In this document: positions 21,390-27,443 of the stretch, piece after piece | How the letters are laid out: each line of letters begins with the position of its first letter | How positions within the stretch are numbered: the first letter of the stretch is position 1 | Origin: a virus | IMG/VR virus record: IMGVR_UViG_3300036876_000088 | Span: 1-38,130 of that record | Length of the DNA: 38,130 nucleotides | Reading direction: 5' to 3' (one strand) | The notes under the pieces: generated by a model | Seen by the model: only the letters and a program-made list of their open reading frames with translations | Told to the model about the DNA's origin: nothing | Database searches by the model: none | Position numbers and translations under genes: made by a program

Positions 21390-21751
21390 GACGCGCCGCC
21401 CTTCGCGCGGGGAGTCTCCGATTTCATGGCGTCTACTACCCGCTGGCCCTTATAAATTGCGGGCTGGAAGACTTCGGGGTTGGCGGCCACGGCAATTTCG
21501 CCAATCGCGTAGCTCCGCTGAGTCAATGGGTTATTCAGCGCGGCCAGCCCCTCTTTTATAAACTTGCCATTGAGGCGGATGATCGCACGGGCAACCGTCA
21601 CGAGGTCCTCATCGTGGATGGTCTTGAGAAGCACGGCTGCGCGCTGGATGTGAACTTTGAGCTTCTTCGCCTGCTCCTCGGAATACATGTTCTCGGTTGC
21701 GATGGGTTCCCCATTGCGCAGCGCATATCCTTTGGGTAATTTTGGTGTCAT
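21386..21751 (-). CDS. Hypothetical protein
   Basis: 121 aa from ATG 21751. MTPKLPKGYALRNGEPIATE, a helical KKLKVHIQRAAVLLKTIHDE, RAIIRLNGKFIKEGLAALNN and a conserved-looking YAIGEIAVAANPEVFQPAIY. Mostly helical. No family recognised; coupled on both sides. Confidence 0.55.
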   Translation of the reverse strand: MTPKLPKGYALRNGEPIATENMYSEEQAKKLKVHIQRAAVLLKTIHDEDLVTVARAIIRLNGKFIKEGLAALNNPLTQRSYAIGEIAVAANPEVFQPAIYKGQRVVDAMKSETPRAKGGAS

Positions 21752-22083
21752 GACGCACCTGCTTTCGCGCGGGCCGCGTCCACGATAGCGAAACGCGATC
21801 GCACGCGGATGAGGCGCTTCCACGCAGCGTCCGCCAGCGGCTCACTGATCCCGTGCGTCTTCTCGGTGACGCGCTGGTTGAGTACCACGTCCAGCGCCCG
21901 CAGCAGTTCGCCTTCGCGTTCGGCGACGGCGAGGCAAATTGAATTGGTGCAGAGGGTGTGCTGCTCGTTGGCCCAGGCGCAGCCCCCAACGCGGCCGCTC
22001 GCGTATATGATCCCGCAGCCACGCTCCAGAGTGCAGCCGCAGATCGCGCACTTGCCGGAATGGTTGTTAGAGTTGCGCTTCAT
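21748..22083 (-). CDS. Zinc-binding hypothetical protein
   Basis: 111 aa from ATG 22083. KCAICGCTLERGCGIIYASG followed by CTNSICL suggests a zinc site (C-x-x-C ... C ... C). The C-terminal 60 residues are helical. Not recognised. Confidence 0.58.
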   Translation of the reverse strand: MKRNSNNHSGKCAICGCTLERGCGIIYASGRVGGCAWANEQHTLCTNSICLAVAEREGELLRALDVVLNQRVTEKTHGISEPLADAAWKRLIRVRSRFAIVDAARAKAGAS

Positions 22084-22283
22084 GCCGCACCGCCCGCGGC
22101 CAGTTTTCTGTTGGCCTCGACCGCCGCGCTGATCTTGTCCATATTGACAGTGATCTTGCCTACCAGGTGCAGATCGCAGCGCGTCACCCAGAAGTCGCTC
22201 ACCTTGACGGCCGTCACCGAGACGCGCTTGCATCCGAGGTGCGAGCACAGTCCGCTGATCACGATCAGCCGGGCCGCGCTCAT
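22080..22283 (-). CDS. Small hypothetical protein
   Basis: 67 aa from ATG 22283 (GTGGAGGA upstream). RLIVISGLCSHLGCKRVSVT is beta-like with two Cys, then KVSDFWVTRCDLHLVGKITV. Not recognised. Coupled by ATGA to the 55-aa membrane protein upstream. Confidence 0.5.
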   Translation of the reverse strand: MSAARLIVISGLCSHLGCKRVSVTAVKVSDFWVTRCDLHLVGKITVNMDKISAAVEANRKLAAGGAA

Positions 22284-22447
22284 CGCGTCCTCCACTTCGC
22301 GAGCACAAGCGTGAACGCGGTGATCGACAGCGACCAGAGCAGCACCGAGACGATGATGAGGCCGATCAGGCCCTCGCCTGCGTGCAACGTGCGCTCAAGA
22401 AAGTGGGCTCTGCGGACGGCGGGAAGCTCCTGCCATTGGGCGCTCAT
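22280..22447 (-). CDS. Small single-pass membrane protein
   Basis: 55 aa from ATG 22447: MSAQWQELPAVRRAHFLERT, then a hydrophobic segment GLIGLIIVSVLLWSLSITAF and short basic C-terminus KWRTR. One predicted membrane helix, N-out/C-in by the positive-inside rule. Overlaps both neighbours by ATGA, which supports its reality despite its size. Function unknown. Confidence 0.65.
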   Translation of the reverse strand: MSAQWQELPAVRRAHFLERTLHAGEGLIGLIIVSVLLWSLSITAFTLVLAKWRTR

Positions 22448-22704
22448 AGAGCACCTTCCGCTTTTCTGATCGCCTGCTCGGTGATCAGTTGCAGGAGGTG
22501 GACCTTGATCAGCAGCGCGCTGTCCATGTGCGCGTCGGCCAGCAGAAGCGCAGTGGTCAACTCCCTGGTGCGCAGGGCGACGTCGTAAAGCTCAAGCGAT
22601 GCGTCGTGCAGGCTGAGCACGGTCGGACGCTTCGGTTGGGCTGGGGGTGTTTCCGGAGTCTGCTGGATTTGTTCTATCGAGGGCGTTCGGTTTTCGGCGT
22701 TCAC
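22444..22704 (-). CDS. Small helical hypothetical protein
   Basis: 86 aa from GTG 22704, with GGGAG in the loop of a hairpin whose 3' arm contains the start codon (22702-22726). Pro/Gln-rich N-terminus then helices (TVLSLHDASLELYDVALRTR; MDSALLIKVHLLQLITEQAI). Not recognised. Confidence 0.58.
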   Translation of the reverse strand: MNAENRTPSIEQIQQTPETPPAQPKRPTVLSLHDASLELYDVALRTRELTTALLLADAHMDSALLIKVHLLQLITEQAIRKAEGAL

Positions 22705-22726
22705 TGGATTCTCCCAAAGTCCAGTG
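22702..22726 (-). promoter_or_regulatory. Hairpin spanning the start codon of gene 22444-22704
   Basis: CACTGGA/TCCAGTG (7 bp) with an 11-nt loop holding the Shine-Dalgarno GGGAG; the GTG start is the last three bases of the 3' arm. It may gate translation of this gene and the coupled ones behind it. Confidence 0.5.
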
Positions 22727-22789
22727 CCGGTACCGAATTTTCAGAAGAAGCTCTTCGTTCTCCGCGCAACCCGTCGAAAGCGCATCGCC

Positions 22790-22828
22790 TTAGAAGGCAG
22801 ATGCTCTATCCAACCGAGCTACGCTCCC
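22790..22828 (-). other. tRNA 5'-half-like sequence (anticodon UCU)
   Basis: Reads GGGAGCG-TA-GCTC-GGTTGGATA-GAGC-A-TCTGC-CTTCTAA: acceptor arm, U8/A9, complete D-arm with GG in the loop, and a canonical anticodon loop CTTCTAA (UCU, Arg). The 3' half is not a tRNA: no matching CGCTCCC acceptor arm and no T-arm follow. The bases around the anticodon instead form a hairpin (GCATC-T-GCCTT / AAGGC-GATGC). It could be an attachment-site remnant or decayed tRNA; its 5' end overlaps the stop of the zinc-ribbon gene at 22819. Confidence 0.55.
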
Positions 22829-23040
22829 GCAGAAGACGTGGAGGGAACAGAAGAGGCGCTATCTTGATTCGGTCCAACACTGGCGCGTTTTTTGCTCTGC
22901 CGAAGAAACTCGGTCCGGTTCCAATTCAGGCTGTGGCACTTAATGCTCGGGCATCTCACAGGCAGCGTCGTCTTTCGAGGATGCCACTTATGCCCGCAGA
23001 TCAAGCACGTCATCACCGGAATCTGAATCTCATCTGGCAT
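22819..23040 (-). CDS. Small zinc-ribbon protein
   Basis: 73 aa from ATG 23040 (AAGGGA upstream). MTCLICGHKWHPRKTTLPVR then CPSIKCHSLNWNRTEF matches the common C-x-x-C-G-H-x-W-x-P-R ... C-P-x-x-x-C-x-S-x-x-W ribbon of small DNA-binding regulators in bacteria and phages. The C-terminal 25 residues are Ser-rich and run into a tRNA-like sequence. A regulatory role is inference. Confidence 0.7.
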   Translation of the reverse strand: MPDEIQIPVMTCLICGHKWHPRKTTLPVRCPSIKCHSLNWNRTEFLRQSKKRASVGPNQDSASSVPSTSSAGA

Positions 23041-23222
23041 GGCAGTTCCCTTTGTACGTTGCGTTTGCGCTTTCGTCAAGAACTATCTTCCAGATAATGT
23101 TTACGGGTTTCCGCCTGGTAACCCGGCGATAGAGCCTCTTCCGTTCGCCGCGACCGTCTCCGGAGGCTTCTTCCCGAGCTTCAGTTCGAGCTTCGCGGTG
23201 GCCTCGGACTTAGGTTTGGGAT

Positions 23223-23369
23223 TTACGTACTTGACTCCCGTTTCTTTGATTCCGCATCACTTAGCCTCTTTGTGGAAATCTTCCGTTGACGCGGTGGTTT
23301 TTGCTTCGCTTCGGGCCGGTATTTGAGAACAACATCGACGATCTTGTCGAGTATCTTAGGAGGCTTCAT
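23223..23369 (-). CDS. Small basic protein coupled to the transposase
   Basis: 48 aa from ATG 23369, overlapping the transposase stop (ATGA). MKPPKILDKIVDVVLKYRPE followed by Lys/Arg-rich AKQKPPRQRKISTKRLSDAE. Downstream, in the -1 frame, a start-less but protein-like stretch continues (ETGVKYVNPKPKSEATAKLE, to about 23109). This gene might once have been longer or may be frameshifted. Nothing further is supported in 23041-23222. Confidence 0.4.
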   Translation of the reverse strand: MKPPKILDKIVDVVLKYRPEAKQKPPRQRKISTKRLSDAESKKRESST

Positions 23370-24283
23370 TGGATCAACCTCGCATACGTCAGACGCTTAC
23401 CATCCACCGCGTCAATAAACGAATCGAGCCGGTCCAGCGTGTGCCGTTTTACGTCGCCTTCATTCAGCCGGAAGGTGAACTCGTCAACGTATCGGTGAAG
23501 GTGCTTCGGGCTGGCGTGGTGGTAGACGCCGTACATCCCGCGTTTCATCACCGCCCAAACCGACTCAATCGAGTTCGTGTTCACGTCTCCCCGGCTGTAC
23601 TCACCCGCCGAATGCGCCACGGTGTCATGGTCAAAGAACAGACCGCCGATACCCGAATAGCCAGAAGCCTCATCTGTCATCAGTTGGGAGCCAACTTCGA
23701 CGTGCTCCATAATCGCGCCCTGCAAGGCTTCCTTGTCCGTGTTGGCGACCGGGTGAGCGATTACCCTACCGCCGCGCTCACGAAGTCCTACAACGGCTGT
23801 CTTTCCCACGGAACCGCGTCCAGCATTCAGTTTTTTGTGCTCGTGCTTGTTCGCTTCCTTGCCGCCGAAGAAAGCCTCATCTACCTCAACAACACCTTGG
23901 AGTTTGGCGAGTTCACCGCCGCAAGCCTCACGCAAGCGATGGAGCATGAACCATGCCGACTTCTGCTGTACCCCAATCTCTTTGGCGATCTGCATGGAAG
24001 AGATTCCCTTCTGGGCGGTCACGAGCAAGTACATGGCATAGAGCCACTTGTGAAGCGGAATATGGGAACGCTCGAAGATGGTTCCCGTGCGGATCGTGAA
24101 GTCAAGCTGGCACTTGTTACAGCGGTGAAAGCCAGCCTTGCGCGGCGTGATGCGGTCCTGACCGGCACAAGTCGGGCAAGTAACGCCCTTGGGCCAGAGA
24201 CGGCTTTCGAGGTACACTCGCGCCGTTTCCTCATCGGGAAACATCTGGAACAGTTTGAAGGTGCTGATAGTCGATCTACTCAT
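23366..24283 (-). CDS. IS1595-family transposase, operon-embedded
   Basis: 305 aa. N-terminal zinc ribbon (C36-P-T-C39, C55-N-K-C58), HTH region with QKGISSMQIAKEIGVQQKSA, then the DDE-type core: VEVDEAFFGGK (D135), QLMTDEASGY (D204), and NTNSIESVWAVMKRG (N237/E240, K247). This fits the ISXO2-like DDE domain of IS1595. No terminal inverted repeats are visible around it and its stop overlaps the next gene, so it does not look like a discrete insertion sequence. Full length with all catalytic positions. May be a captured enzyme used by the phage, or an old insertion whose ends are lost. Confidence 0.92.
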   Translation of the reverse strand: MSRSTISTFKLFQMFPDEETARVYLESRLWPKGVTCPTCAGQDRITPRKAGFHRCNKCQLDFTIRTGTIFERSHIPLHKWLYAMYLLVTAQKGISSMQIAKEIGVQQKSAWFMLHRLREACGGELAKLQGVVEVDEAFFGGKEANKHEHKKLNAGRGSVGKTAVVGLRERGGRVIAHPVANTDKEALQGAIMEHVEVGSQLMTDEASGYSGIGGLFFDHDTVAHSAGEYSRGDVNTNSIESVWAVMKRGMYGVYHHASPKHLHRYVDEFTFRLNEGDVKRHTLDRLDSFIDAVDGKRLTYARLIQ

Positions 24284-24367
24284 GGCGGGAGTCTTTCTGG
24301 CGGGTTACGTACCGCCCGAGGTTACCAACCTCACGCTCCACTTACCGTGGATGCGGCACAGCGGAGG

Positions 24368-24622
24368 TTAATTCTCGGCCCGTTCAGAAGCCATGTATTG
24401 GCGATACCAAGTGCGGCAGTCGCGCTCGAATGTCGCGGGGGTGGAGGAAACCGTGTTTCCCATAAACCCGCCACCGTAGCAAATCTGCGGTGCGAGAGTG
24501 CCGGTCTTGCCGTTTTCTTCGAGCCTGACGTACTTGGAGTGCCGAGGCTGGCTTTCGTCGAGGTTGCAGTTGAAGGTGAAATCTTGATTAAGCTTGCGGC
24601 TGTGAATTGTGAATGTCGTCAT
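24368..24622 (-). CDS. Hypothetical protein, first gene of the early operon
   Basis: 84 aa from ATG 24622 with GGAG 7 bases upstream and a candidate promoter 40 bases further on. MTTFTIHSRKLNQDFTFNCN, then HSKYVRLEENGKTGTLAPQI and ERDCRTWYRQYMASERAEN. Beta-rich start, helical end. Not recognised. Being first in the unit and small, it could be an early host-takeover protein; that is speculation. Confidence 0.65.
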   Translation of the reverse strand: MTTFTIHSRKLNQDFTFNCNLDESQPRHSKYVRLEENGKTGTLAPQICYGGGFMGNTVSSTPATFERDCRTWYRQYMASERAEN

Positions 24623-24660
24623 TTTCGTTCTCCATGAGGCTGGTTGCCTCTGATGTTTCC

Positions 24661-24689
24661 AAGGTAGTTGATTCCCTCACGTAAGTCAA
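24661..24689 (-). promoter_or_regulatory. Candidate early promoter
   Basis: Minus-strand TTGACT, 17-bp spacer, TACCTT, just upstream of the gene at 24622 in an A/T-rich stretch unlike the rest of the GC-rich window. A second TTGACT lies about 40 bases upstream. It is placed right after the lysis-block terminators, where a new transcription unit should begin. Confidence 0.5.
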
Positions 24690-24787
24690 GGGTTATTTTG
24701 TGAAAATCTCAAATAAAGGGAGTCAAAGACATAATTCCCTTATTTTGCAGCCAGGAGGGAAGCGCGACGGCCGCCGCGCAAAAGCTT

Positions 24788-24819
24788 GAGGCTCCCTGGA
24801 ATCCAGACCAGGGAGCCTC
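24788..24819 (-). terminator. Terminator with 12-bp perfect stem
   Basis: GAGGCTCCCTGG/CCAGGGAGCCTC with an 8-nt loop, followed on the minus strand by AAGCTTTTG. Second of two tandem terminators that end the tail-lysis transcript. Confidence 0.75.
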
Positions 24820-24905
24820 ACCGTGAACTCGTCCAGGTACGCGCCTTGGGAGAAGAGAACCCGGACCGCCTCAGAATAACATGGCGCGGTTCGCGCACAA
24901 GTAAC

Positions 24906-24936
24906 AAAAATGGCTCCGCCGGGGAGGCGGAGCCAT
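24906..24936 (-). terminator. Rho-independent terminator after HIRAN gene
   Basis: 11-bp stem ATGGCTCCGCC/GGCGGAGCCAT with a 5-nt loop, then TTTTG and TTAC on the minus strand. About 70 bases past the stop at 25009. Together with 24788-24819 it should stop transcription firmly before the early promoter. Confidence 0.85.
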
Positions 24937-25008
24937 GGGTAAGCCGAATGCGCTGAGGTGTGCAGACTCGGCGTGTTGGGTTGCTGCCGGCGGTAAGGGG
25001 AGGTTGGC

Positions 25009-25458
25009 CTAGGCCAGCCGGCAGAGCATCAGGGAAACTCCTTGCGTGCGCGGGCCGCCGACACGGGTGGCGATGGCCCACCATCGTTCCCCGCGATCGA
25101 GCGCCGGGGCAAGTTCGCGAGCCAGCTCTCCATCCAGGTGTCCGATCTGTACGCGCTTAATCTCCGGAGCGGTGGCGTGCGCCTCGCCTTTCTTGCGCCG
25201 TCCCGGTTCGGACAGCAACGCCATCACCTTGATCGCGTTGGTATCCCACGTATCCTGCGGGTTGCGCACCAGCTCGACGACGTCAAACTGGCGCATCTTC
25301 TCAATCGCCAACTGGCGCGAGCTGCCATCGGCGTTCGCGTGGGTCACGCCGACGACCTTGGTATGCCGCCGCTCGCTGTGCGCGGGCAGGAGTTGGCCGA
25401 GCAGCGCAAGCTCAACCTTCTGTTCGTCGCGTGCGCGTTCTTCCGGGGATCTCGCCAT
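25009..25458 (-). CDS. HIRAN-domain protein
   Basis: 149 aa. Charged N-terminal helix (SPEERARDEQKVELALLG), then a HIRAN domain: TKVVGVTHANADGSSRQ, VVELVRNPQDTWDTNAIKVM (the NxxDxNAI motif), IGHLDGELARELAPALDRGE and a final strand. Nearly full length for a single domain. It resembles the C-terminal domain of the 315-aa HIRAN protein at 1373-2320, so the phage carries two paralogues. It is the last gene of the lysis block before two terminators. Presumed DNA-end or single-strand binding is from the eukaryotic family; the phage role is unknown. Confidence 0.83.
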   Translation of the reverse strand: MARSPEERARDEQKVELALLGQLLPAHSERRHTKVVGVTHANADGSSRQLAIEKMRQFDVVELVRNPQDTWDTNAIKVMALLSEPGRRKKGEAHATAPEIKRVQIGHLDGELARELAPALDRGERWWAIATRVGGPRTQGVSLMLCRLA

Positions 25459-25466
25459 GGCGTGCC

Positions 25467-25667
25467 TTAAAGAACCGCTTTCAGCCGCGCGATCACCTTG
25501 GCGGCGCCGTTGGAGAAGTCACTGGAAACGGTTCCGGCCGCGGCCTTGATTTCCGCTTCGACCTTGGCAAGTTCGGTTTTTACGTCGGCGAGGGTGGCCT
25601 TTCCTTCGTAAATGGCGAGGGCTCCGACAACCAGAGCCACAACGGCTAGAGCAACAAGTGCGTGCAC
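25467..25667 (-). CDS. Small membrane protein with coiled coil (lysis block)
   Basis: 66 aa from GTG 25667 (AAGGAG 6 bases upstream, decisive for the start). VHALVALAVVALVVGALAIY is one membrane segment, followed by a heptad-like ATLADVKTELAKVEAEIKAA and helical tail. Could be a holin/spanin accessory. Family not recognised. Confidence 0.65.
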   Translation of the reverse strand: MHALVALAVVALVVGALAIYEGKATLADVKTELAKVEAEIKAAAGTVSSDFSNGAAKVIARLKAVL

Positions 25668-25677
25668 GGTATTCTCC

Positions 25678-25908
25678 TTAGCGCTCCGGCTCCTTGTGTT
25701 CGCCGAAACTCTTGAATGCGTTAAGTGCTGAGTTGGTGCCGTAGAGGGTGCCGATAAAAAGGCATACTCCATTTAGTTCGGGGATCGCGTGCGTCCGGTA
25801 CACGATGGCTGTTACCCAGCCGCACACGAATGCGAGGGCAACGCCGCTGGCGACGCGGCTAAAAGAGGGCGAGCCGCCGTCGGTGAATACGCCTTTCCAG
25901 AATTCCAT
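25678..25908 (-). CDS. Putative holin
   Basis: 76 aa from ATG 25908 (GGGAG upstream). Two membrane segments: VASGVALAFVCGWVTAIVYR and LNGVCLFIGTLYGTNSALNA, with a charged C-terminus (FGEHKEPER). Size, two-helix topology and position beside the transglycosylase fit a class II holin-like protein. No specific family recognised. Confidence 0.6.
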   Translation of the reverse strand: MEFWKGVFTDGGSPSFSRVASGVALAFVCGWVTAIVYRTHAIPELNGVCLFIGTLYGTNSALNAFKSFGEHKEPER

Positions 25909-25917
25909 GACATCTCC

Positions 25918-26559
25918 CTACTTATGCGCGATCGCGGCCAGGGTCGCTCCGGCCGCTGTGCCAATCACGATGCCGAGCGCCGTCCACTTGCCGTTGCGCT
26001 TGATCCGCGCGAGCAAGCTCCCGCCCTTGTTCGCCGTCACCGCCGCGTCGCGCTCCTTGGCGGTATCGGAGAGGTTGGCCGTGCAGCTCGCCAGGTCGAT
26101 GCCGTCCTTTTTGCAAGTGGCCTCGTGCGCAACGAACTGCGGAATATCGACCTTGGGAATCACCATGTCGCCAGGCTGGGGCGCATCGGGCAAGGGCTTC
26201 ACTTCCTGTTTTGCCCCCACGTTGGAGGTGGCGACGGGTAACACTCCGCTGCTGGCTGCTGGCGCTTGCACAGGAATTGTCACGATGGTTGGCGCTTGTT
26301 TCATGCCTACCAGCGCGGCGATCAACGCGGCCTGCTGGTCCGGACTCTTCGCCTGGGCGACCTGCTGATCCACTTGCTTATCTGCCGTGGCGGCCGTCTG
26401 GGTGCGCTGCGCGATCTGCGTACCCAGCGTGCTCAGGGTGCTCTTCAGCGCTGCCTGGTCCGCGCTACGCTCTACTTCAGAGCGCCACGCCAGCAGCCCT
26501 ATCAGCAACAGGACGGCGACAGCGATGCCGCCGAGAATCGTTTTTTCTTTCGTTGTCAC
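25918..26559 (-). CDS. Membrane protein of the lysis block, possibly spanin-like
   Basis: 213 aa from GTG 26559 (GGAGGG upstream). N-terminal membrane helix (ILGGIAVAVLLLIGLLAW), a long helical periplasm-type segment (SADQAALKSTLSTLGTQIAQ), a Pro/Ala/Val linker, two Cys (ATCKKDG, ASCTAN) and a second membrane helix at the C-terminus (WTALGIVIGTAAGATLAAIA). The topology recalls Rz-type inner-membrane spanins but with an extra C-terminal anchor. A diverged type-A palindrome in the linker encodes SSGVLPVA. Confidence 0.55.
   Translation of the reverse strand: MTTKEKTILGGIAVAVLLLIGLLAWRSEVERSADQAALKSTLSTLGTQIAQRTQTAATADKQVDQQVAQAKSPDQQAALIAALVGMKQAPTIVTIPVQAPAASSGVLPVATSNVGAKQEVKPLPDAPQPGDMVIPKVDIPQFVAHEATCKKDGIDLASCTANLSDTAKERDAAVTANKGGSLLARIKRNGKWTALGIVIGTAAGATLAAIAHK
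26236..26265. repeat. Diverged type-A repeat inside a lysis gene
   Basis: GGGTAACACTCCGCTGCTGG followed by CTGCTGGCGC. In frame it encodes AASSGVLP, alignable with AAGSEALP in the protease. Confidence 0.55.
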
Positions 26560-26574
26560 AAAACCCTCCGGTGT

Positions 26575-27051
26575 TTAAGTGATTGCAGTTGATGCAGCGA
26601 CTACGGCGGCCGAGGGCTCGTACTTATGCATCAGCGCCAGCACCAGGTCCGGATAGCGCGGATCCGCGCCGCCGTTGTAGATAAGCAGCGCCGCACGCAT
26701 ATCGTTGGGATGGACGCGTACGGCGCGTTCCAGCTTGCGGCAGCCGTATTCGATGCCGACGAGTGGGTCGCACAGCTCGGTGAAGTATTTCCCCTTGAAC
26801 CCGAACTCGCGCGCCGTCTGGCCCATGATCTGCATCAGGCCAAAGCTTTCAGCCGCGTCAATCTCTTCGGTGGTCGGAGTCTGGGGATGCGCGGGGTGAA
26901 TGTAGCGCGCGAAGAACGCGGGCTCATAGCGCGCGGCCCACGGGTTCCAGCCGCCGCTCTCGTGCTCGCAGACCGCGCAGACCAGTTCTTCCGGTAGGGC
27001 GTGTAGCTTCGCCGTGGCTCGCGCCACGCGAATCATTGTTTGAATATCCAA
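26575..27051 (-). CDS. Lytic transglycosylase (endolysin)
   Basis: 158 aa from TTG 27051 with AGGTGA nearby. SLT-type fold: AVCEHESGGWNPWAARYEPA with the catalytic Glu (E31) before Ser, ESFGLMQIMGQTAREFGF (G-L-M-Q-I motif), and NGGADPRYPDLVLAL. Cleaves peptidoglycan between MurNAc and GlcNAc. No signal peptide, so it should need a holin; small membrane genes flank it on both sides. It could alternatively be virion-associated, but the position favours lysis. Confidence 0.9.
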   Translation of the reverse strand: MDIQTMIRVARATAKLHALPEELVCAVCEHESGGWNPWAARYEPAFFARYIHPAHPQTPTTEEIDAAESFGLMQIMGQTAREFGFKGKYFTELCDPLVGIEYGCRKLERAVRVHPNDMRAALLIYNGGADPRYPDLVLALMHKYEPSAAVVAASTAIT

Positions 27052-27105
27052 GCTTCACCTCGGGTAGGAAAAGAGAATCGGATCATTGCGGATAACGCAG
27101 ACTCG

Positions 27106-27336
27106 CTACTGGCCGCCGCGATGGGCGAGTGCGCTCTCGGAGCTGGGGTGGCGCGTGTTGGTCCACCAGTCCCAGATTGCATCGACCTTCGCATCGCGCG
27201 TCTTCGACTGTTCGTGGTAGGCCGCCACCGATACTCGGATATCGCCGATCTTCTCGGAGAGAATCCACGTCGCGGTGACAATGGCGAGGATGATCGTGAC
27301 CGCAACGGCGATCAGACCTACGGTGGCGGGGTTCAT
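27106..27336 (-). CDS. Small single-pass membrane protein (lysis block)
   Basis: 76 aa from ATG 27336 (AGGA upstream). VGLIAVAVTIILAIVTATWI is a membrane segment at the N-terminus, then SEKIGDIRVSVAAYHEQSKT, a helix, and a polar tail. First gene after the fibre terminator. Topology would suit a type III-like holin or a spanin-like protein. Confidence 0.6.
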   Translation of the reverse strand: MNPATVGLIAVAVTIILAIVTATWILSEKIGDIRVSVAAYHEQSKTRDAKVDAIWDWWTNTRHPSSESALAHRGGQ

Positions 27337-27377
27337 GTTGGTTGTCCTGAGATAGGAGAGAATGAGGTGCAATAAAC

Positions 27378-27397
27378 AAGCCATCCGAAGATGGCTT
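27378..27397 (-). terminator. UUCG-loop terminator after fibre gene
   Basis: 8-bp stem AAGCCATC/GATGGCTT closed by TTCG on the minus strand, followed by GTTTATT. A second hairpin, AGCGCCGC/GCGGCGCT at 27405-27430, precedes it, 14 bases past the fibre stop (27444). Together they probably end the tail transcript, partially. Confidence 0.8.
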
Positions 27398-27443
27398 GGA
27401 GTACAGCGCCGCGCGTTTCCGAGCGGCGCTGCCTGTGGTAAAT

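Noticed and set aside
22775-22828. A complete tRNA gene
   Set aside because: The 5' half is canonical but no pairing 3' acceptor strand or T-arm is present, so I list it only as tRNA-like.
23041-24368. A complete IS1595 insertion sequence with terminal inverted repeats
   Set aside because: I could not find matching terminal repeats or a target duplication; only short local hairpins (around 24320 and 23120) are visible.
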